Positions 25,500 to 34,942 are shown, numbered from the stretch's first letter. The stretch: DNA of 64,000 nt from Virgibacillus salexigens (GCF_014905415.1 NZ_BNEO01000002.1:496001-560000), one strand, 5' to 3'. The notes: generated by a model from the letters alone, not told the origin. Numbers and translations: made by a program.

Positions 25500-25540
25500 C
25501 GCTGCCTTCCTCTCGTTAATTAAATCTGATAGCCTCTTTA

Positions 25541-26287
25541 TTACCAAGGTTGTGTGGTCGGCCCAATCGTAAATTCATTCACATTGGTATCCTCCGGCTG
25601 ATCGATTGCAAATGCAACAACATTGGCAACACGGTCCGGACCGATTTGATACTGATTGTACATTGCATTTGTCCCCTCTGCGGTTTCTTCATCTGTGATC
25701 GTTTCCAATAACTCCGTTTTGATGGCAGCAGGGTAAATGGTTGCTGTTCGGATATTGGTTCCTTCTTGTGCGGATTCCATACGCAACACTTCCATTAAAT
25801 CACGAACAGCCCATTTCGTTGCACCATAGACGGCACCACCAGGATAAGCTTTGAGTCCAGCTACTGAAGAAGTTGTAATTACATGACCAGATTTTTGTTT
25901 CTTAAATTCCGGAAGAACTGCTTCAAGACCATTTAAAACACCTTTTAAGTTTACATCAACCATTTGATTCCATTCATTGCTCTTCAGTTCGGACAATGGG
26001 GAGTTCGGCATTAAACCGGCATTTAAAAAGATGACATCGACTTTGCCAAATTCCGTTTTGGCTAATTCAACTAATTTCTGACTATCTTCTATTTTTGTAA
26101 CATCCGTTACCTGGTAAATGGCTTCTCCTCCGTTATTTGAGATAGCTTCCGCTAATTCGTGTAATTTATCTTCACGACGAGCCCCTAATACGACTTTCGC
26201 TCCTTATGATGCTAATAATTTTGCGGTAGCCTCGCCAATTCCTGAGGAAGCACCTGTAATAATAATTACCTTGTCTTTGATTGCCAT
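25541..26287 (-). pseudogene. Short-chain dehydrogenase/reductase with one in-frame TAA
   Basis: ATG 26287 opens MAIKDKVIIITGASSGIGEA with the NAD(P)-binding TGxxxGIG loop. Codon 28 is TAA (26206-26204), after which the same frame continues GAKVVLGARREDKLHELAEA to the end at 25541, with the NAG motif, SSVAG and catalytic YGATK. Total length is about 248 residues, the usual size. Only this codon spoils it. Translation could restart internally, but that product would lack the cofactor loop. It is divergent from a MerR regulator that probably controls it. Confidence 0.8.
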
Positions 26288-26407
26288 AATACTCTCTCTC
26301 CCTTTTAGCTATAATTCCAAGAGAATACGCTTGTATAAATTTGAATAAGAATTTAAGTTAAAAATATCCTCTATTCATTTCACCCCTTACGTTTTTCTCT
26401 TAAAAAA

Positions 26408-26438
26408 AGTTTAAACCTTATAGTTAACTCTAGGTCAA
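26408..26438 (-). promoter_or_regulatory. MerR-type promoter of the dehydrogenase gene
   Basis: On the minus strand TTGACC (26438-26433), a 19-bp spacer with the palindromic core AGAGTTAACTATAAGG, and TAAACT (26413-26408). The 19-bp spacer is typical of MerR-activated promoters. Confidence 0.6.
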
Positions 26439-26468
26439 TAGATAAGTTTATGCATTTTTCAGATGGCT

Positions 26469-26526
26469 TTGACTATTAGCAAGTACCTTGATATAATCAC
26501 TTTTATGTTTAGAGTTAACTCGAAAT
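26469..26526 (+). promoter_or_regulatory. Sigma-A promoter and operator of the MerR gene
   Basis: TTGACT (26469-26474), 17 bp, TATAAT (26492-26497). The same AGAGTTAACT core as in the dehydrogenase operator lies at 26511-26520, downstream of the -10 box, where bound regulator would block transcription. Confidence 0.6.
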
Positions 26527-26558
26527 CTAAATTGTGAAAAAGAAAAGGGGGAGAAATG

Positions 26559-26972
26559 ATGAAGACATATTCTATAAGCGAGGTTGCTAAAGAATTAAAT
26601 CTTACCGTATATACCTTGCGTTACTACGACAAAGAAGGACTTCTGCCTTTTGTAGAGCGTACAGCCAGTGGAACAAGAGCGTTTAAAGAATCCGATATTG
26701 ACGCTTTAAAAGTAATTGAATGTTTAAAAGCCACTGGAATGCCTATTAAGGAAATAAAAAATTTTATTGATTGGTGTTCTGAAGGAGATTCCACTTTGCG
26801 ACAGAGATTTGACATGTTTATGGAGCGAAAAGCTACGGTAGAATCACAACTGGAGGAATTAAACAAGACTATGGAACTCATCAAGCATAAATGCTGGTAT
26901 TACAAGACAGCTTTGGATGCCGGGACGGAAGATATTCATAAAAATGATAAAATAGAAATTCCTATTAACTAA
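26559..26972 (+). CDS. MerR-family regulator, AdhR-like
   Basis: This regulator of about 137 residues has a MerR HTH (YSISEVAKELNLTVYTLRYY, DKEGLLPFVERTASGTRAF), the linker KVIECLKATGMPIKEIKNFI and a coiled dimer helix ending HKCWYYKTALDAG. That pattern is typical of the AdhR/YraB group that controls aldehyde-stress dehydrogenase genes. ATG 26559 has GGGGGAG at better spacing than ATG 26556. It stands divergent from the broken dehydrogenase gene and both promoters hold the same AGAGTTAACT core. Confidence 0.85.
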   Translation: MKTYSISEVAKELNLTVYTLRYYDKEGLLPFVERTASGTRAFKESDIDALKVIECLKATGMPIKEIKNFIDWCSEGDSTLRQRFDMFMERKATVESQLEELNKTMELIKHKCWYYKTALDAGTEDIHKNDKIEIPIN

Positions 26973-27110
26973 TGAACAAAATATAGTTTTCAATTATTCC
27001 TTAGAGACCGTCAAGTGCGATGACTTGAGGATTGGGAAAGTGCAACAGAACGGCAGGATTATTAAATAAACGAGAATTCTGATTATAAAGGTAGAAGAAC
27101 GATCTTCCGT

Positions 27111-27137
27111 TAACGGGCGCTTATCAGGAATAAGAAC
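27111..27137. repeat. Dispersed repeat, half unit
   Basis: TTAACGGGCGCTTATCAGGA followed by ATAAGAAC, close to consensus. Confidence 0.6.
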
Positions 27138-27397
27138 ACATCTATTATTGTCTCATCGCACCGGAAATCATATTTTTTTGAACTTTTTAATGCTCGGATC
27201 GGCCCGTTTTTTCTTAATTATTTCAGAGATAATTTACGTGATCCTTAGGGAAACAATCGAAACAAACAATCTTTCAGAAATTAGATCACCTATTGTGTAG
27301 TATTTTGTATTGTTATAATAAAATACTTATTGCAGGAATTTTCCATTGAAACATTTTTACTATAATGCTAACATAACTTTAATTGAATATTTCCTTT

Positions 27398-27506
27398 AAT
27401 GCAGTCCAGAGAGGCTGAAAAGGGTGATATAAGCTAAACATCTGATTATGGTATATCGATGGATATTTATGCCCTTTTGTCCTTTATGACAATAGGGCAT
27501 TTTTTA
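27398..27506 (+). promoter_or_regulatory. PyrR-binding attenuator
   Basis: The leader of the transporter gene contains AGTCCAGAGAGGCT (27403-27416), which fits the PyrR RNA-binding consensus ARUCCNGNGAGGYU at every position, followed by GAAAAGGGTG. Downstream is an intrinsic terminator: ATGCCCTTTTGTC (27469-27481) pairs with GACAATAGGGCAT (27488-27500), then TTTTTA. In the known pyr operon mechanism, PyrR with UMP or UTP binds this loop and favours the terminator, so the gene is expressed when pyrimidine nucleotides are low. Confidence 0.88.
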
Positions 27507-27641
27507 TGTCTGCATGTTGGCTGGGGTATTTATTATTAACTTAGTCTTGTGAGGCTTGGATAGAGAATGGTAGAAAAATTCACACCCCATTCCCTTCAAA
27601 GCAAGGATCAAAATTTATTTCAAAAAATTGGAGGGGAACGT

Positions 27642-28859
27642 ATGAATTATCAGAAAAAAACAGTAATAGCATCTGTAGCAGGTTTAACATTAGAAGGTAT
27701 GGACATTATGTTTATCTCTTTTGCCATGTCGATGATTATTACACATTTTAATGTCGATTTAGCAACAGGTGGACTCATATCCTCTATTACAAACACAGGA
27801 ATGCTTGCTGGTGGAGTGATTTTTGGAGTTTTAGCAGATAAATTTGGTCGAGTACGAATTTTCACTTATAGTATTTTTCTCTTTGCAATCGGTACTGCTT
27901 TAACTGGGTTTGCCACAAATATTGAACAGATTTACGCTTATCGATTTATTGCAGGTCTTGGTGCTGGTGGAGAATACGGAATTGGCATGGCACTGGTTGC
28001 AGAGGCATGGCCAAAGAATAAACAAGGTAGGGCATCTTCATATGTAAGTCTAGGTGCTCAATACGGTGTCATTCTCGCAGCGCTGCTAAGCGCTATGATC
28101 CTTCCAGCCTTTGGATGGAGAGCACTGTTTTTTGTTGGATTAGTACCGGTGATTTTTGCATTCGTTGTGCGAAGAAATTTAGATGAGTCACCAGAATGGG
28201 TAGCTGCTCAAAAACAAAAAAAGCTAGACAACAGGAAAGAAAAAGGCAGGTTAATCCAGTTATTTGATACACCTAGAGCTACAGCGACGACAATTTCTTT
28301 AGCGATCATGGCAACTGTTCAGATTGCGGGTTATAATGGTTTGATGATTTGGTTGCCATCCATGTTGCAACAATCACAAGGATTATCAGTTTCAAGCTCC
28401 GCGATTTGGACAGTTGCTACTGCAGCTGGAATGATTATTGGAATGCTAACCTTTGGACGATTTATGGATAGATTTGGGGTAAAACTTTCCTATGGAGTGT
28501 TCCTTCTTGCTTCTGCATCAGCTGTATATTTATACTCGTATGCGGAAGGAAGTGTAGGCGTACTAGTTGGTGGGGCCATCGTAGGATTCTTTGCAAATGG
28601 AATGTTCGCCGGGTATGGAGCTTTAATTAGTAGTCTTTATCCAGTTCAAATTCGAAGTACTGCTACAAATGCAATTTTTAACTTTGGTAGAGCTTTAGGA
28701 GGCTTGTCTCCAATCCTGGTTGGGTATATTTTGCAAGAATATGATATGGCAGTAGCGATGAGTTACTTAGCAGTTTTATATTGCCTATCCTTTATTATTA
28801 TGCTTACTTTAAAAAGTAAACAGTCAGAGGGTAGCGTCGAATCGCAGCGTTCTGCTTAA
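27642..28859 (+). CDS. MFS transporter under PyrR control
   Basis: This protein of about 405 residues has twelve predicted helices and the MFS signature GVLADKFGRVR between helices 2 and 3, repeated in weaker form as GRFMDRFGVK in the second half. GLGAGGEYGIGMALVAEAWP is typical of the aromatic-acid/sugar-acid symporter branch. ATG 27642 has GGAGGGG just upstream; the open frame to 27567 is leader. The PyrR attenuator before it implies a substrate related to pyrimidine metabolism, for example orotate or another pyrimidine precursor: inference from regulation, not from the protein. Confidence 0.85.
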   Translation: MNYQKKTVIASVAGLTLEGMDIMFISFAMSMIITHFNVDLATGGLISSITNTGMLAGGVIFGVLADKFGRVRIFTYSIFLFAIGTALTGFATNIEQIYAYRFIAGLGAGGEYGIGMALVAEAWPKNKQGRASSYVSLGAQYGVILAALLSAMILPAFGWRALFFVGLVPVIFAFVVRRNLDESPEWVAAQKQKKLDNRKEKGRLIQLFDTPRATATTISLAIMATVQIAGYNGLMIWLPSMLQQSQGLSVSSSAIWTVATAAGMIIGMLTFGRFMDRFGVKLSYGVFLLASASAVYLYSYAEGSVGVLVGGAIVGFFANGMFAGYGALISSLYPVQIRSTATNAIFNFGRALGGLSPILVGYILQEYDMAVAMSYLAVLYCLSFIIMLTLKSKQSEGSVESQRSA

Positions 28860-28930
28860 TTGAATTAATAACCGTTCCGTGTTGATAAACATTTCATAAT
28901 GGTCGTGCGAACAATTAAGTGCTTCCTTCT

Positions 28931-28955
28931 GAAACGGGCCAGATTGTGGAATAAG
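28931..28955. repeat. Dispersed repeat, second-half type
   Basis: GAAACGGGCCAGATTGTGGA followed by ATAAG: a clean copy of the second half unit (GGGCCAGATTGTGGAATAAG). Confidence 0.6.
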
Positions 28956-29062
28956 TGCTAATGATATATTGAGTAAAATAATGTTTCAGCCTCTAGTCTG
29001 AGGAATTTGAGTTCAATTAATAATACAATTTATTATGAACGATATATTTATGGGGGCGGATC

Positions 29063-29874
29063 ATTATAAATGTAAAAAAAGCATTAAAAAGACCATTAAT
29101 AAGTTTTGTTATCACAAGTTATGTAATATTTTTTGTGTTTTTTATGGTAATCGGTATAAGTATCATTTTAGGTGCACCTGAGAGCGTAACAAACATCTTG
29201 CAAATCATCTCTGCATGGTCAACAACCTTAGCATTTGTTATATTATTCAAAAAGATCTATCCGGGATTAAGATTAAAGGATTTTGTAAAAGAGCAATTTG
29301 CTCCAAAAATTAGGCTTTCAGTTCTTAGCATAGCAGTAATTATTCAAGTAATAATCATCGCTGTGACTATATTTCTTCTATCTATTACAAACGATACTCA
29401 AAACTTGGCTTTGTCATTTACAGGTCTTGGATTATTGTTTTTTGCATTCCTAGATACTTTAGTAAGAGGACCTTTAGGCGAGGAACTAGGTTGGAGAGGA
29501 TATGCTTTAAATGAACTTCAAAAGAAGTACTCTCCTTTAAAATCAGCCCTAATAACAGGTGGTTTATGGGGGGGTGGCACACGCCACTATGGTTTGCCTC
29601 GGGCTATACCGGAATGAATTTAATCAAGTACATTGCGCTTTTTTTGATTGGAATTATATCTTTTTCGATTATTGTGACGCTGTTCTACAACCTAAATAAA
29701 AACCTGGTGATACCTATTATTATTCACCAACTATTTAATTTTTCTCTGGTGTTGATTAAAGGAGATTTATTAGACATTTTGGTATATGTTATGCTTACTT
29801 ATTTTGTTACCGCAATTATATTAATTGTTATAAATCCTAAGGAAGTTCTATACAAAAAAGGCATATGGAATTGA
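29063..29874 (+). pseudogene. CPBP-family intramembrane protease with frameshift in a 7-G tract
   Basis: The frame before the first ATG (29135) is coding-like back to ATT 29063 (INVKKALKRPLISFVITSYV), which stands 4 bases after GGGGGCGG. The protease motif EELGWRGYALNEL is in this frame. At the run of seven G (29568-29574) the frame is lost; the next motif WHTPLWF and the final HQLFNFSLVL His are in the frame that starts at 29566. Joined, the protein has all three CPBP motifs and about 270 residues. Either a pseudogene, a slippage-prone gene, or a homopolymer sequencing error. Confidence 0.7.
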
Positions 29875-30242
29875 TGTTAAGAAATTACCAATTTAATTAT
29901 GGAGGTCTTGTGAGATTTTACATCAAGAAATAAACATAAATCAATTTTGATTGTAGTTTCTTCAACAATTGGGCACTTTACCAGAGTAACGAAAAAAAGT
30001 CCAATTTCTCAATTTTACTGAGAAATTGGACTTTTTATATTGTAATTTCCTTAACGTTGTAAATCCGCATTTTCCTGACGCTACCCTATTAAGTCCTTCC
30101 TTTCTGGAGATAGTTTACCGTACGGTCATTATTCCTAGAAGTCGGATTCTTTATGCATTCAATTTTGAATATTTATGAGTTTTGCAACACCCTATCCTCC
30201 TAAGATATAATTTTAAAAAAAGATATTTAGTGAGGTAGTGTT
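29875..30242. other. Gap with terminator
   Basis: A repeat-like TTCAACAATTGGGCACTTTA is at about 29961. The strong hairpin at 29994-30036 is listed separately. No gene is seen in the rest. Confidence 0.4.
29994..30036 (+). terminator. Strong bidirectional hairpin terminator
   Basis: An 18-bp perfect stem (AAAAAGTCCAATTTCTCA at 29994-30011 with its complement at 30019-30036), A-run on the left and T-run on the right. Confidence 0.8.
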
Positions 30243-31056
30243 ATGACAGGTGATATGCTAACAAAAAGTTTGGATTCTAGCTTTGGTAAAGTAAAATATG
30301 ATGTACAGGGACAAGGGCCGAATATTGTTCTCGTTCATGGTACTTCATAATCTACATTTAATTGGAGACATATTATTAATGCCTTGAGTAATTGGTTTAC
30401 TGTTTACTACTATGACCTTATAGGGGATGGAGAGTCAGAAAAAGGAGATATCGATGTTTCTTTAGGATCCAAAATGGAGCACTTAGCGAACTTCTATCTC
30501 ATTGGAAGCTAGAAAACCCTTACATCATTGGGCATGATTTCGGCGGTTCAACAGTTTTAAGAACCCATTTATTAAATGAAGTTTCATTCAGTAAAATAAT
30601 ACTTGTAGATCCTGTCGCTGTAGCACCGTGGGGATCAACATTCTTCCGTCATGTAAAGAACTATGAGGATGCTTTTCAAGGTATACCTGAATATATTCAC
30701 GAGGAGATCGTATCGACTTATGTGAAAGGAGCAATGCACAAAGAAGTAAGTGTTGAAACGCTTGAAGGTATAAAGAGACCTTGGTTAGGTAAACAAGGTC
30801 AAGAAGCTTTTTATCGACAAATTGTACAAGCAAATCAAAAATATACAGATGAGGTAGAGCCACTGTACAAGTCAATAAACGTGCCAGTGTTAATCTTATG
30901 GGGCGAAGAAGACACTTGGATTCCCTTAGAGAGGGGTCAGAAATTGCATGAGAGGGTTTCAACATCTTCATTTGTAACAATACCAGAAGCAGGACATCTG
31001 TGCAGGAAGATCAACCAACAACCTTGTTATCTCATATATTGAAGTTTCTTCTATAA
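30243..31056 (+). pseudogene. Alpha/beta hydrolase, three lesions
   Basis: ATG 30243 opens a frame with VKYDVQGQGPNIVLVHGTS, then an in-frame TAA, then STFNWRHIINALSNWFTVYY. After a frameshift near 30470 the frame becomes ALSELLSHWKLENPYIIGHD with FGGSTVLR, where the usual nucleophile motif G-x-S-x-G appears as GHDFGG (Asp in place of Ser, as in haloalkane dehalogenase-like members). VPVLILWGEEDTWIPL and EAGHL, the acid and His motifs, follow. A last frameshift near 31000 displaces the C-terminus, which reads QPTTLLSYILKFLL in another frame. Once a hydrolase of about 270 residues. Confidence 0.75.
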
Positions 31057-31062
31057 TATTCT

Positions 31063-31101
31063 TTCAACAATCGGGTGCGATTGTCGTATTATGCATATAA
31101 G
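31063..31101. repeat. Dispersed repeat, half unit
   Basis: TTCAACAATCGGGTGCGATT then GTCGTATTATGCATATAAG: a diverged half copy. Confidence 0.4.
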
Positions 31102-31119
31102 AACTTTGGGGTTTGAGAA

Positions 31120-31309
31120 ATGGGTAGAGATAATGAAACTCCTGAATTAAGGCGAGAAAGAATAAGACAGCATGAATTGAAAAAATCTTTTAGCAGTATT
31201 CGCGGAAGTAATCTTTCTGATAGTTGGCGGATTGAATTGGAAGGTAACTGGAATAATTATTCTTGTATTAATATTAGGCATTGCGGTTTACGCTACTTCG
31301 TTCCATTAA
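31120..31309 (+). pseudogene. DUF6366-like small membrane protein, frameshifted
   Basis: ATG 31120 opens MGRDNETPELRRERIRQHEL and KKSFSSIRGSNLSD, the N-terminal pattern of DUF6366. After a one-base shift near 31225 the second half appears as GGLNWKVTGIIILVLILGIA then VYATSFH and TAA 31307, the matching membrane helix. The uncorrected frame gives nonsense to 31461. A further decayed fragment follows (SSQTGSDWL near 31381), similar to a fragment near 33640. Confidence 0.65.
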
Positions 31310-31588
31310 AGCGCTTTCACCTAATACGTGTCAGTATCACAATAAGGGCAACTTGTTCAATACGCAATGGGGGATTGATATGTCGAGTCAAACTGGTAGC
31401 GATTGGTTATAAGATAAAGGGTTATCTAATACGGATATTGATTTTTTCGAAACGTTTTTAACCTTTATACCTACTGCTAGACTACTTAGATTTTAAGTAA
31501 TTTTAATTCTTTTGTTAGAAAATTCCGAGGAATATGGAACTTAATCAGTAATAGCTACGTAAAAGCGTGTTAAGGGAGAGAGCGGTCA

Positions 31589-31903
31589 ATGAAAAAAATT
31601 ATTAGCTGGTCGATAATATCATCAATAATAATTGCTATAGCTGTGTGGGTTGCAAGTATCATTTTCACTTTTTCATATAGTGAGTGGAGTTTTTTTATTG
31701 GTCTAGCCTTATCAGTGATAATTTTCTTTTTTAATAGTAGTAGTGGAGGAGCCTTTTCAAAAGGAGCGGCTTTGGAGACAAGCGAGTTTGAATGGAAAAA
31801 CCAGAAAGAAAAGAATGAAATGAGAGCAAATCTTGGTGTCGTGTTCTATGGATCTGTTCTTTATACGATTATCAGCTTAATCGTTATAATTACCTTATAT
31901 TAA
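31589..31903 (+). CDS. Small membrane protein
   Basis: This 104-residue protein has three hydrophobic segments (residues 5-28, 33-50 and 82-102) and a central polar part AFSKGAALETSEFEWKNQKE. GGGAGAG precedes ATG 31589. A fragment of the same gene lies at 24049, so the family has been copied within the region. Function unknown. Confidence 0.65.
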   Translation: MKKIISWSIISSIIIAIAVWVASIIFTFSYSEWSFFIGLALSVIIFFFNSSSGGAFSKGAALETSEFEWKNQKEKNEMRANLGVVFYGSVLYTIISLIVIITLY

Positions 31904-32948
31904 TAAACCTAAGTGCAAAATCGCCAGCCATTATGTTTATTACCGAAGAACAAAACGACAAGATTTAAAGTATAATTAAATAAAAAGTAACCTTTGGTGA
32001 CTATAGGGAACCCTGAAATAACCGTTAATAAGTTAAAGTGCGCAATTATGCAAGAATCTAAATTCGAGAAAATAATTTTTGGGTGTTGAAATCTATGCAT
32101 TTGTTTTAATTGTAGACATTTTGGAAACTTTAAGGATTCCAACCAACAGAGTCACACAACTTAATAATGTATGATAGAAATAAAGCCATTCTTCAATTGA
32201 AGAATGGCTGATTATTTAATATTCTTGTTCTAATGAACTATATTTAATATTTATTAAATATATAATCAGTTTTTGTTTTTAATTTAGCAAAGTTGCTTTT
32301 AAATTATTATTTGAGGACTACTTTTTGGGGATTTCTGTTGTGTATCTATTGTTGCCGTCAACAATTACAAAAAAGGATGAGTGAACTGATTTAAAAAATA
32401 GTTACTTAGCTATTAAAAGATAAAACTTGATGTTTTAACAGGCGTGATAAGCAAGAATTGCGCTCTTTTTTTATTTGAAGTTCCATTTTATGGAAAAAAT
32501 GAAACCATGATTAAGAACTGACGTAAGTAATAGAAGGGGAATTATTTATACCCTTATGGTTAGTGAAGAAATGAAATTTATTTTGTTTGTTTCCAAAAAC
32601 TGGTTCTAATAAAGAATAAGTATTATTGAACTCTAGGGCATATAGGGACTACTCGTAGATATCTTAACAGACGGATAAATGTGTTGATATATATGTTATT
32701 ATAATAAATTGCTTTAATATTTTTTAGAATTACAATCAGTAATGAAACTTTATGAAAAATTCAGTAGATAACATGGAGCTTCTGTTTTCACATTTCATTT
32801 AACGCTTTTTGGGAGTTTTTTATATATTTTATAACTAATTATATTCTAAGTGAGAAGGCGCTAATAGAATAAATACATGCAAATTAATGTAAACGTGGAG
32901 GGAATCTTAAAAAATAGTTATTAAGCAAAAGAGTAAGAGGGTGTTTAG
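31904..32948. other. One-kilobase A/T-rich gap
   Basis: No intact gene is seen. It holds a perfect 26-bp palindrome (32184-32209), weak repeat remnants near 32442 and 32858, and a short hydrophobic remnant (FLGISVVYLLLPSTITKKDE at about 32325). It looks like decayed intergenic DNA. Confidence 0.45.
32184..32217. terminator. Perfect palindrome, likely terminator
   Basis: AGCCATTCTTCAA (32184-32196) is followed directly by its reverse complement (32197-32209) and then GATTATTT. It may end transcription of the gene at 31589, about 280 bp away. Confidence 0.5.
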
Positions 32949-33126
32949 ATGAGTAAAAATACTTGATAAATGGGATGTTATTTTGTGGATTGTTTTCGTA
33001 ATGTCTTTGATTATAAGTTGGGTGGCTGTAGGAGTTCTATTTTATGAGATGATTGAAAAAAATTCAATTGAAAATGCATTACATTTCAAACAAGATATAT
33101 CTACTAGGAAGTCTATGAAGATATAA
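32949..33126 (+). pseudogene. Small membrane protein, frameshift in an A run
   Basis: ATG 32949 reads ATGAGTAAAAATACTTGA and stops at once. With one A fewer it reads MSKILDKWDVILWIVFVMSL then IISWVAVGVLFYEMIEKNSI and onward to TAA 33124, a well-formed one-helix membrane protein of about 58 residues. The extra A in the five-A run is the only lesion. Confidence 0.5.
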
Positions 33127-33243
33127 GTATTTAAATTTTGACTCTCGGTTTCAGTTATTGGACTCTGTAGCGGATAGAAAGTAGTACATCAGTATTTGGC
33201 ATGTCACAGTATTTCTGGGAGGCTAGTATGTTTAAATTGAATA

Positions 33244-33510
33244 TTGAAGTACCATTATTTTTTTGTTTTTTTAACAGTAAAGCAATTAATCTTACATGAT
33301 AATACTAATTGGATACATAATATAGGCATTTCTATTATGTGTTTTTTATTTTATAATTTTTGGGAATGGTCGAAAAAACCATACGATTGGAATGAAAAGA
33401 AAAAAGATAGTAAAGGCAATTTTGCGAGACGAGCTAATAGTCAAAGTTGGGGGAGTGATAGCTGCTTTAGTAATGATCTGTTTAAAAAAACGGGCGCAAA
33501 TCAGGAATAA
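33244..33510 (+). CDS. Doubtful small ORF
   Basis: This 88-codon frame has one hydrophobic helix (NIGISIMCFLFYNFWEW) and a basic stretch. Its last residues are encoded by the dispersed repeat at 33491-33512, so the original end was probably different. No ribosome site fits ATG 33244. Probably a remnant. Confidence 0.25.
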   Translation: MKYHYFFVFLTVKQLILHDNTNWIHNIGISIMCFLFYNFWEWSKKPYDWNEKKKDSKGNFARRANSQSWGSDSCFSNDLFKKTGANQE

Positions 33511-33512
33511 GG
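33491..33512. repeat. Dispersed repeat, half unit
   Basis: CGGGCGCAAATCAGGAATAA followed by GG, close to consensus. Confidence 0.6.
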
Positions 33513-33960
33513 ATGGACGCTAAATTTCTTTATAGGGCCATTTTCACAGAACAAGGATGGGGTAAAAAGGCAAAGCAAAAGTTATACTTTTAGGTTATTT
33601 TCTACTGTTTCCAATAATTTGGTCTAAATTTCGGCATCGAACTACTAGTGATTGGTTAAGGAATAAGTACCTAATACTGATATTAACTTTTAGATTTTTT
33701 GCTAAGGAACTGAACAATAAATTAAATGATATTATAAAACACACTTCAAACGTCTTTTCCTGATAAAAAGGCAGCGATTGAACTCAACTTAACATCAGTT
33801 TGAAGAATGGCTGCAAGATAATGGAATAGACATTGATTTAAGTGATATGCTGACTTTGATGCGTGAATTTATATAACCAGCTATTAAAAGTCAGTTATAC
33901 CGTTAGTGGCCGTAAAAACGGAATAAAGATTGGCATCCAACCTTGCGGAAATAGGCCAAT
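33513..33960. other. Decayed coding fragments
   Basis: Around 33640 ACTAGTGATTGGTTAAGGAA resembles a fragment near 31394. At 33800-33877 a frame without start reads QFEEWLQDNGIDIDLSDMLT and ends LMREFI. Both look like relics of small proteins. A diverged repeat lies near 33907. Confidence 0.35.
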
Positions 33961-33991
33961 TTATTGAATAAGCATACAAAGGGGAGTATGT

Positions 33992-34180
33992 ATGTCAAAG
34001 TATTTCAAAGGGAAATTTTTAATTTCAAAAATTATGTTAACTATTATACTCCTAAGTATAATAACACTATCTCAGTACGGAATAATTTCTAATACATTAA
34101 ATTCATTTTTGACGGGAATAGCTCTTATTGTATTTTTTCTTGTGGATAGTAACTTGAGAAAAAATGAATTGTATTATTAA
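33992..34180 (+). CDS. Two-helix small membrane protein
   Basis: This 62-residue protein has two hydrophobic segments (MLTIILLSIITLSQYGII and SFLTGIALIVFFLV) and charged ends. AAAGGGGAG precedes ATG 33992 with suitable spacing. Family unknown. Confidence 0.5.
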   Translation: MSKYFKGKFLISKIMLTIILLSIITLSQYGIISNTLNSFLTGIALIVFFLVDSNLRKNELYY

Positions 34181-34183
34181 ACA

Positions 34184-34230
34184 AAAGGGCGATTTTCTGG
34201 AATAAGAACTTGATCAATCGGGCTAGATTA
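34184..34230. repeat. Dispersed repeat, best two-half copy
   Basis: AAAGGGCGATTTTCTGGAAT then AAGAACTTGATCAATCGGGC and TAGATTA. The core is almost the same as at 10774 and 11671. Confidence 0.65.
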
Positions 34231-34287
34231 GACTTTTTATGGTAAGTCGAAATAAATATTCCGGAACGGTGAGAAAAGGAGGATATT

Positions 34288-34839
34288 TTGATAGATACTA
34301 TTATATTAATTGGACCAATTTGTGCGAGAAAAAGTACGGTAGATGAAGAGCTTTCAAAAAACCGGAATTCATCGACGACCAATGGATGATTTGATTATTA
34401 TAAAGTAATGGATTTTAGTAAAGAAAAGCAAAATGAAATACGTGAAAATTATGGTTATATGGCTATGTATGAGTATTGGAAGCTATTTGAAGCACATGCA
34501 GTTAAAAGGGCGTTAGAGGATCATCCCTATTGTATTCATGATTTAGGTGCGGGACATACCGTTTACGAAGATGAACATTTATTTAAGGAATAAATAAAGG
34601 GTGTCCTAAATAACTACGAAAATGTATTCTTATGCTACCAGGTCTAAATGAAAAGGAATCCATTAATGTTCTAAATAAAAGATTAAAAAGATGTAACCAC
34701 TAACAAAGATACGTATAAACTTAATGAACACTTTGTTAAACACAATTCTAATAAGCTACTAGCTAAATACAGCATTTACACAAATGTCAACTCAAGAAGA
34801 GTTTGCTGATAAGATAATTCGAATATCTAATAATAAGTA
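34288..34839 (+). pseudogene. P-loop nucleotide/shikimate-kinase-like gene, multiply frameshifted
   Basis: TTG 34288 after AAAGGAGG opens IDTIILIGPICARKSTVDEE, a P-loop (GxxxxGKST with Gly replaced by Arg). A frameshift then moves the continuation TGIHRRPMDDL to another frame. After a second shift MDFSKEKQNEIRENYGYMAM runs to 34590, and further shifted pieces (NEKESINVLNKRLK) reach about 34839. It was probably a small kinase of about 180 residues resembling shikimate or adenylate kinases. Non-functional. Confidence 0.6.
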
Positions 34840-34942
34840 GGATTGGATTCTATGACAGTTGCTTAAAAGACCGCTGTAGTTATTAAGTGAGGAATTAAAT
34901 CCTTCTTCATTTATGCCTTCAAAGGAATAGAATATGTTCAGC

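Noticed and set aside
4775..26206. Reassigned or read-through stop codons as explanation for in-frame stops
   Set aside because: TAA, TAG and TGA all occur, frameshifts accompany them, and no conserved context follows the stops; intact core genes end normally at all three stop types. Gene decay is simpler.
31310..31461. Second half of the frame beginning at 31120
   Set aside because: The true C-terminal helix lies in a different frame and ends at 31309; the remaining codons are out-of-frame sequence.
32184..32209. Perfect 26-bp palindrome as an insertion-sequence end or attachment site
   Set aside because: No partner copy or transposase is seen and a terminator-type hairpin explains it.
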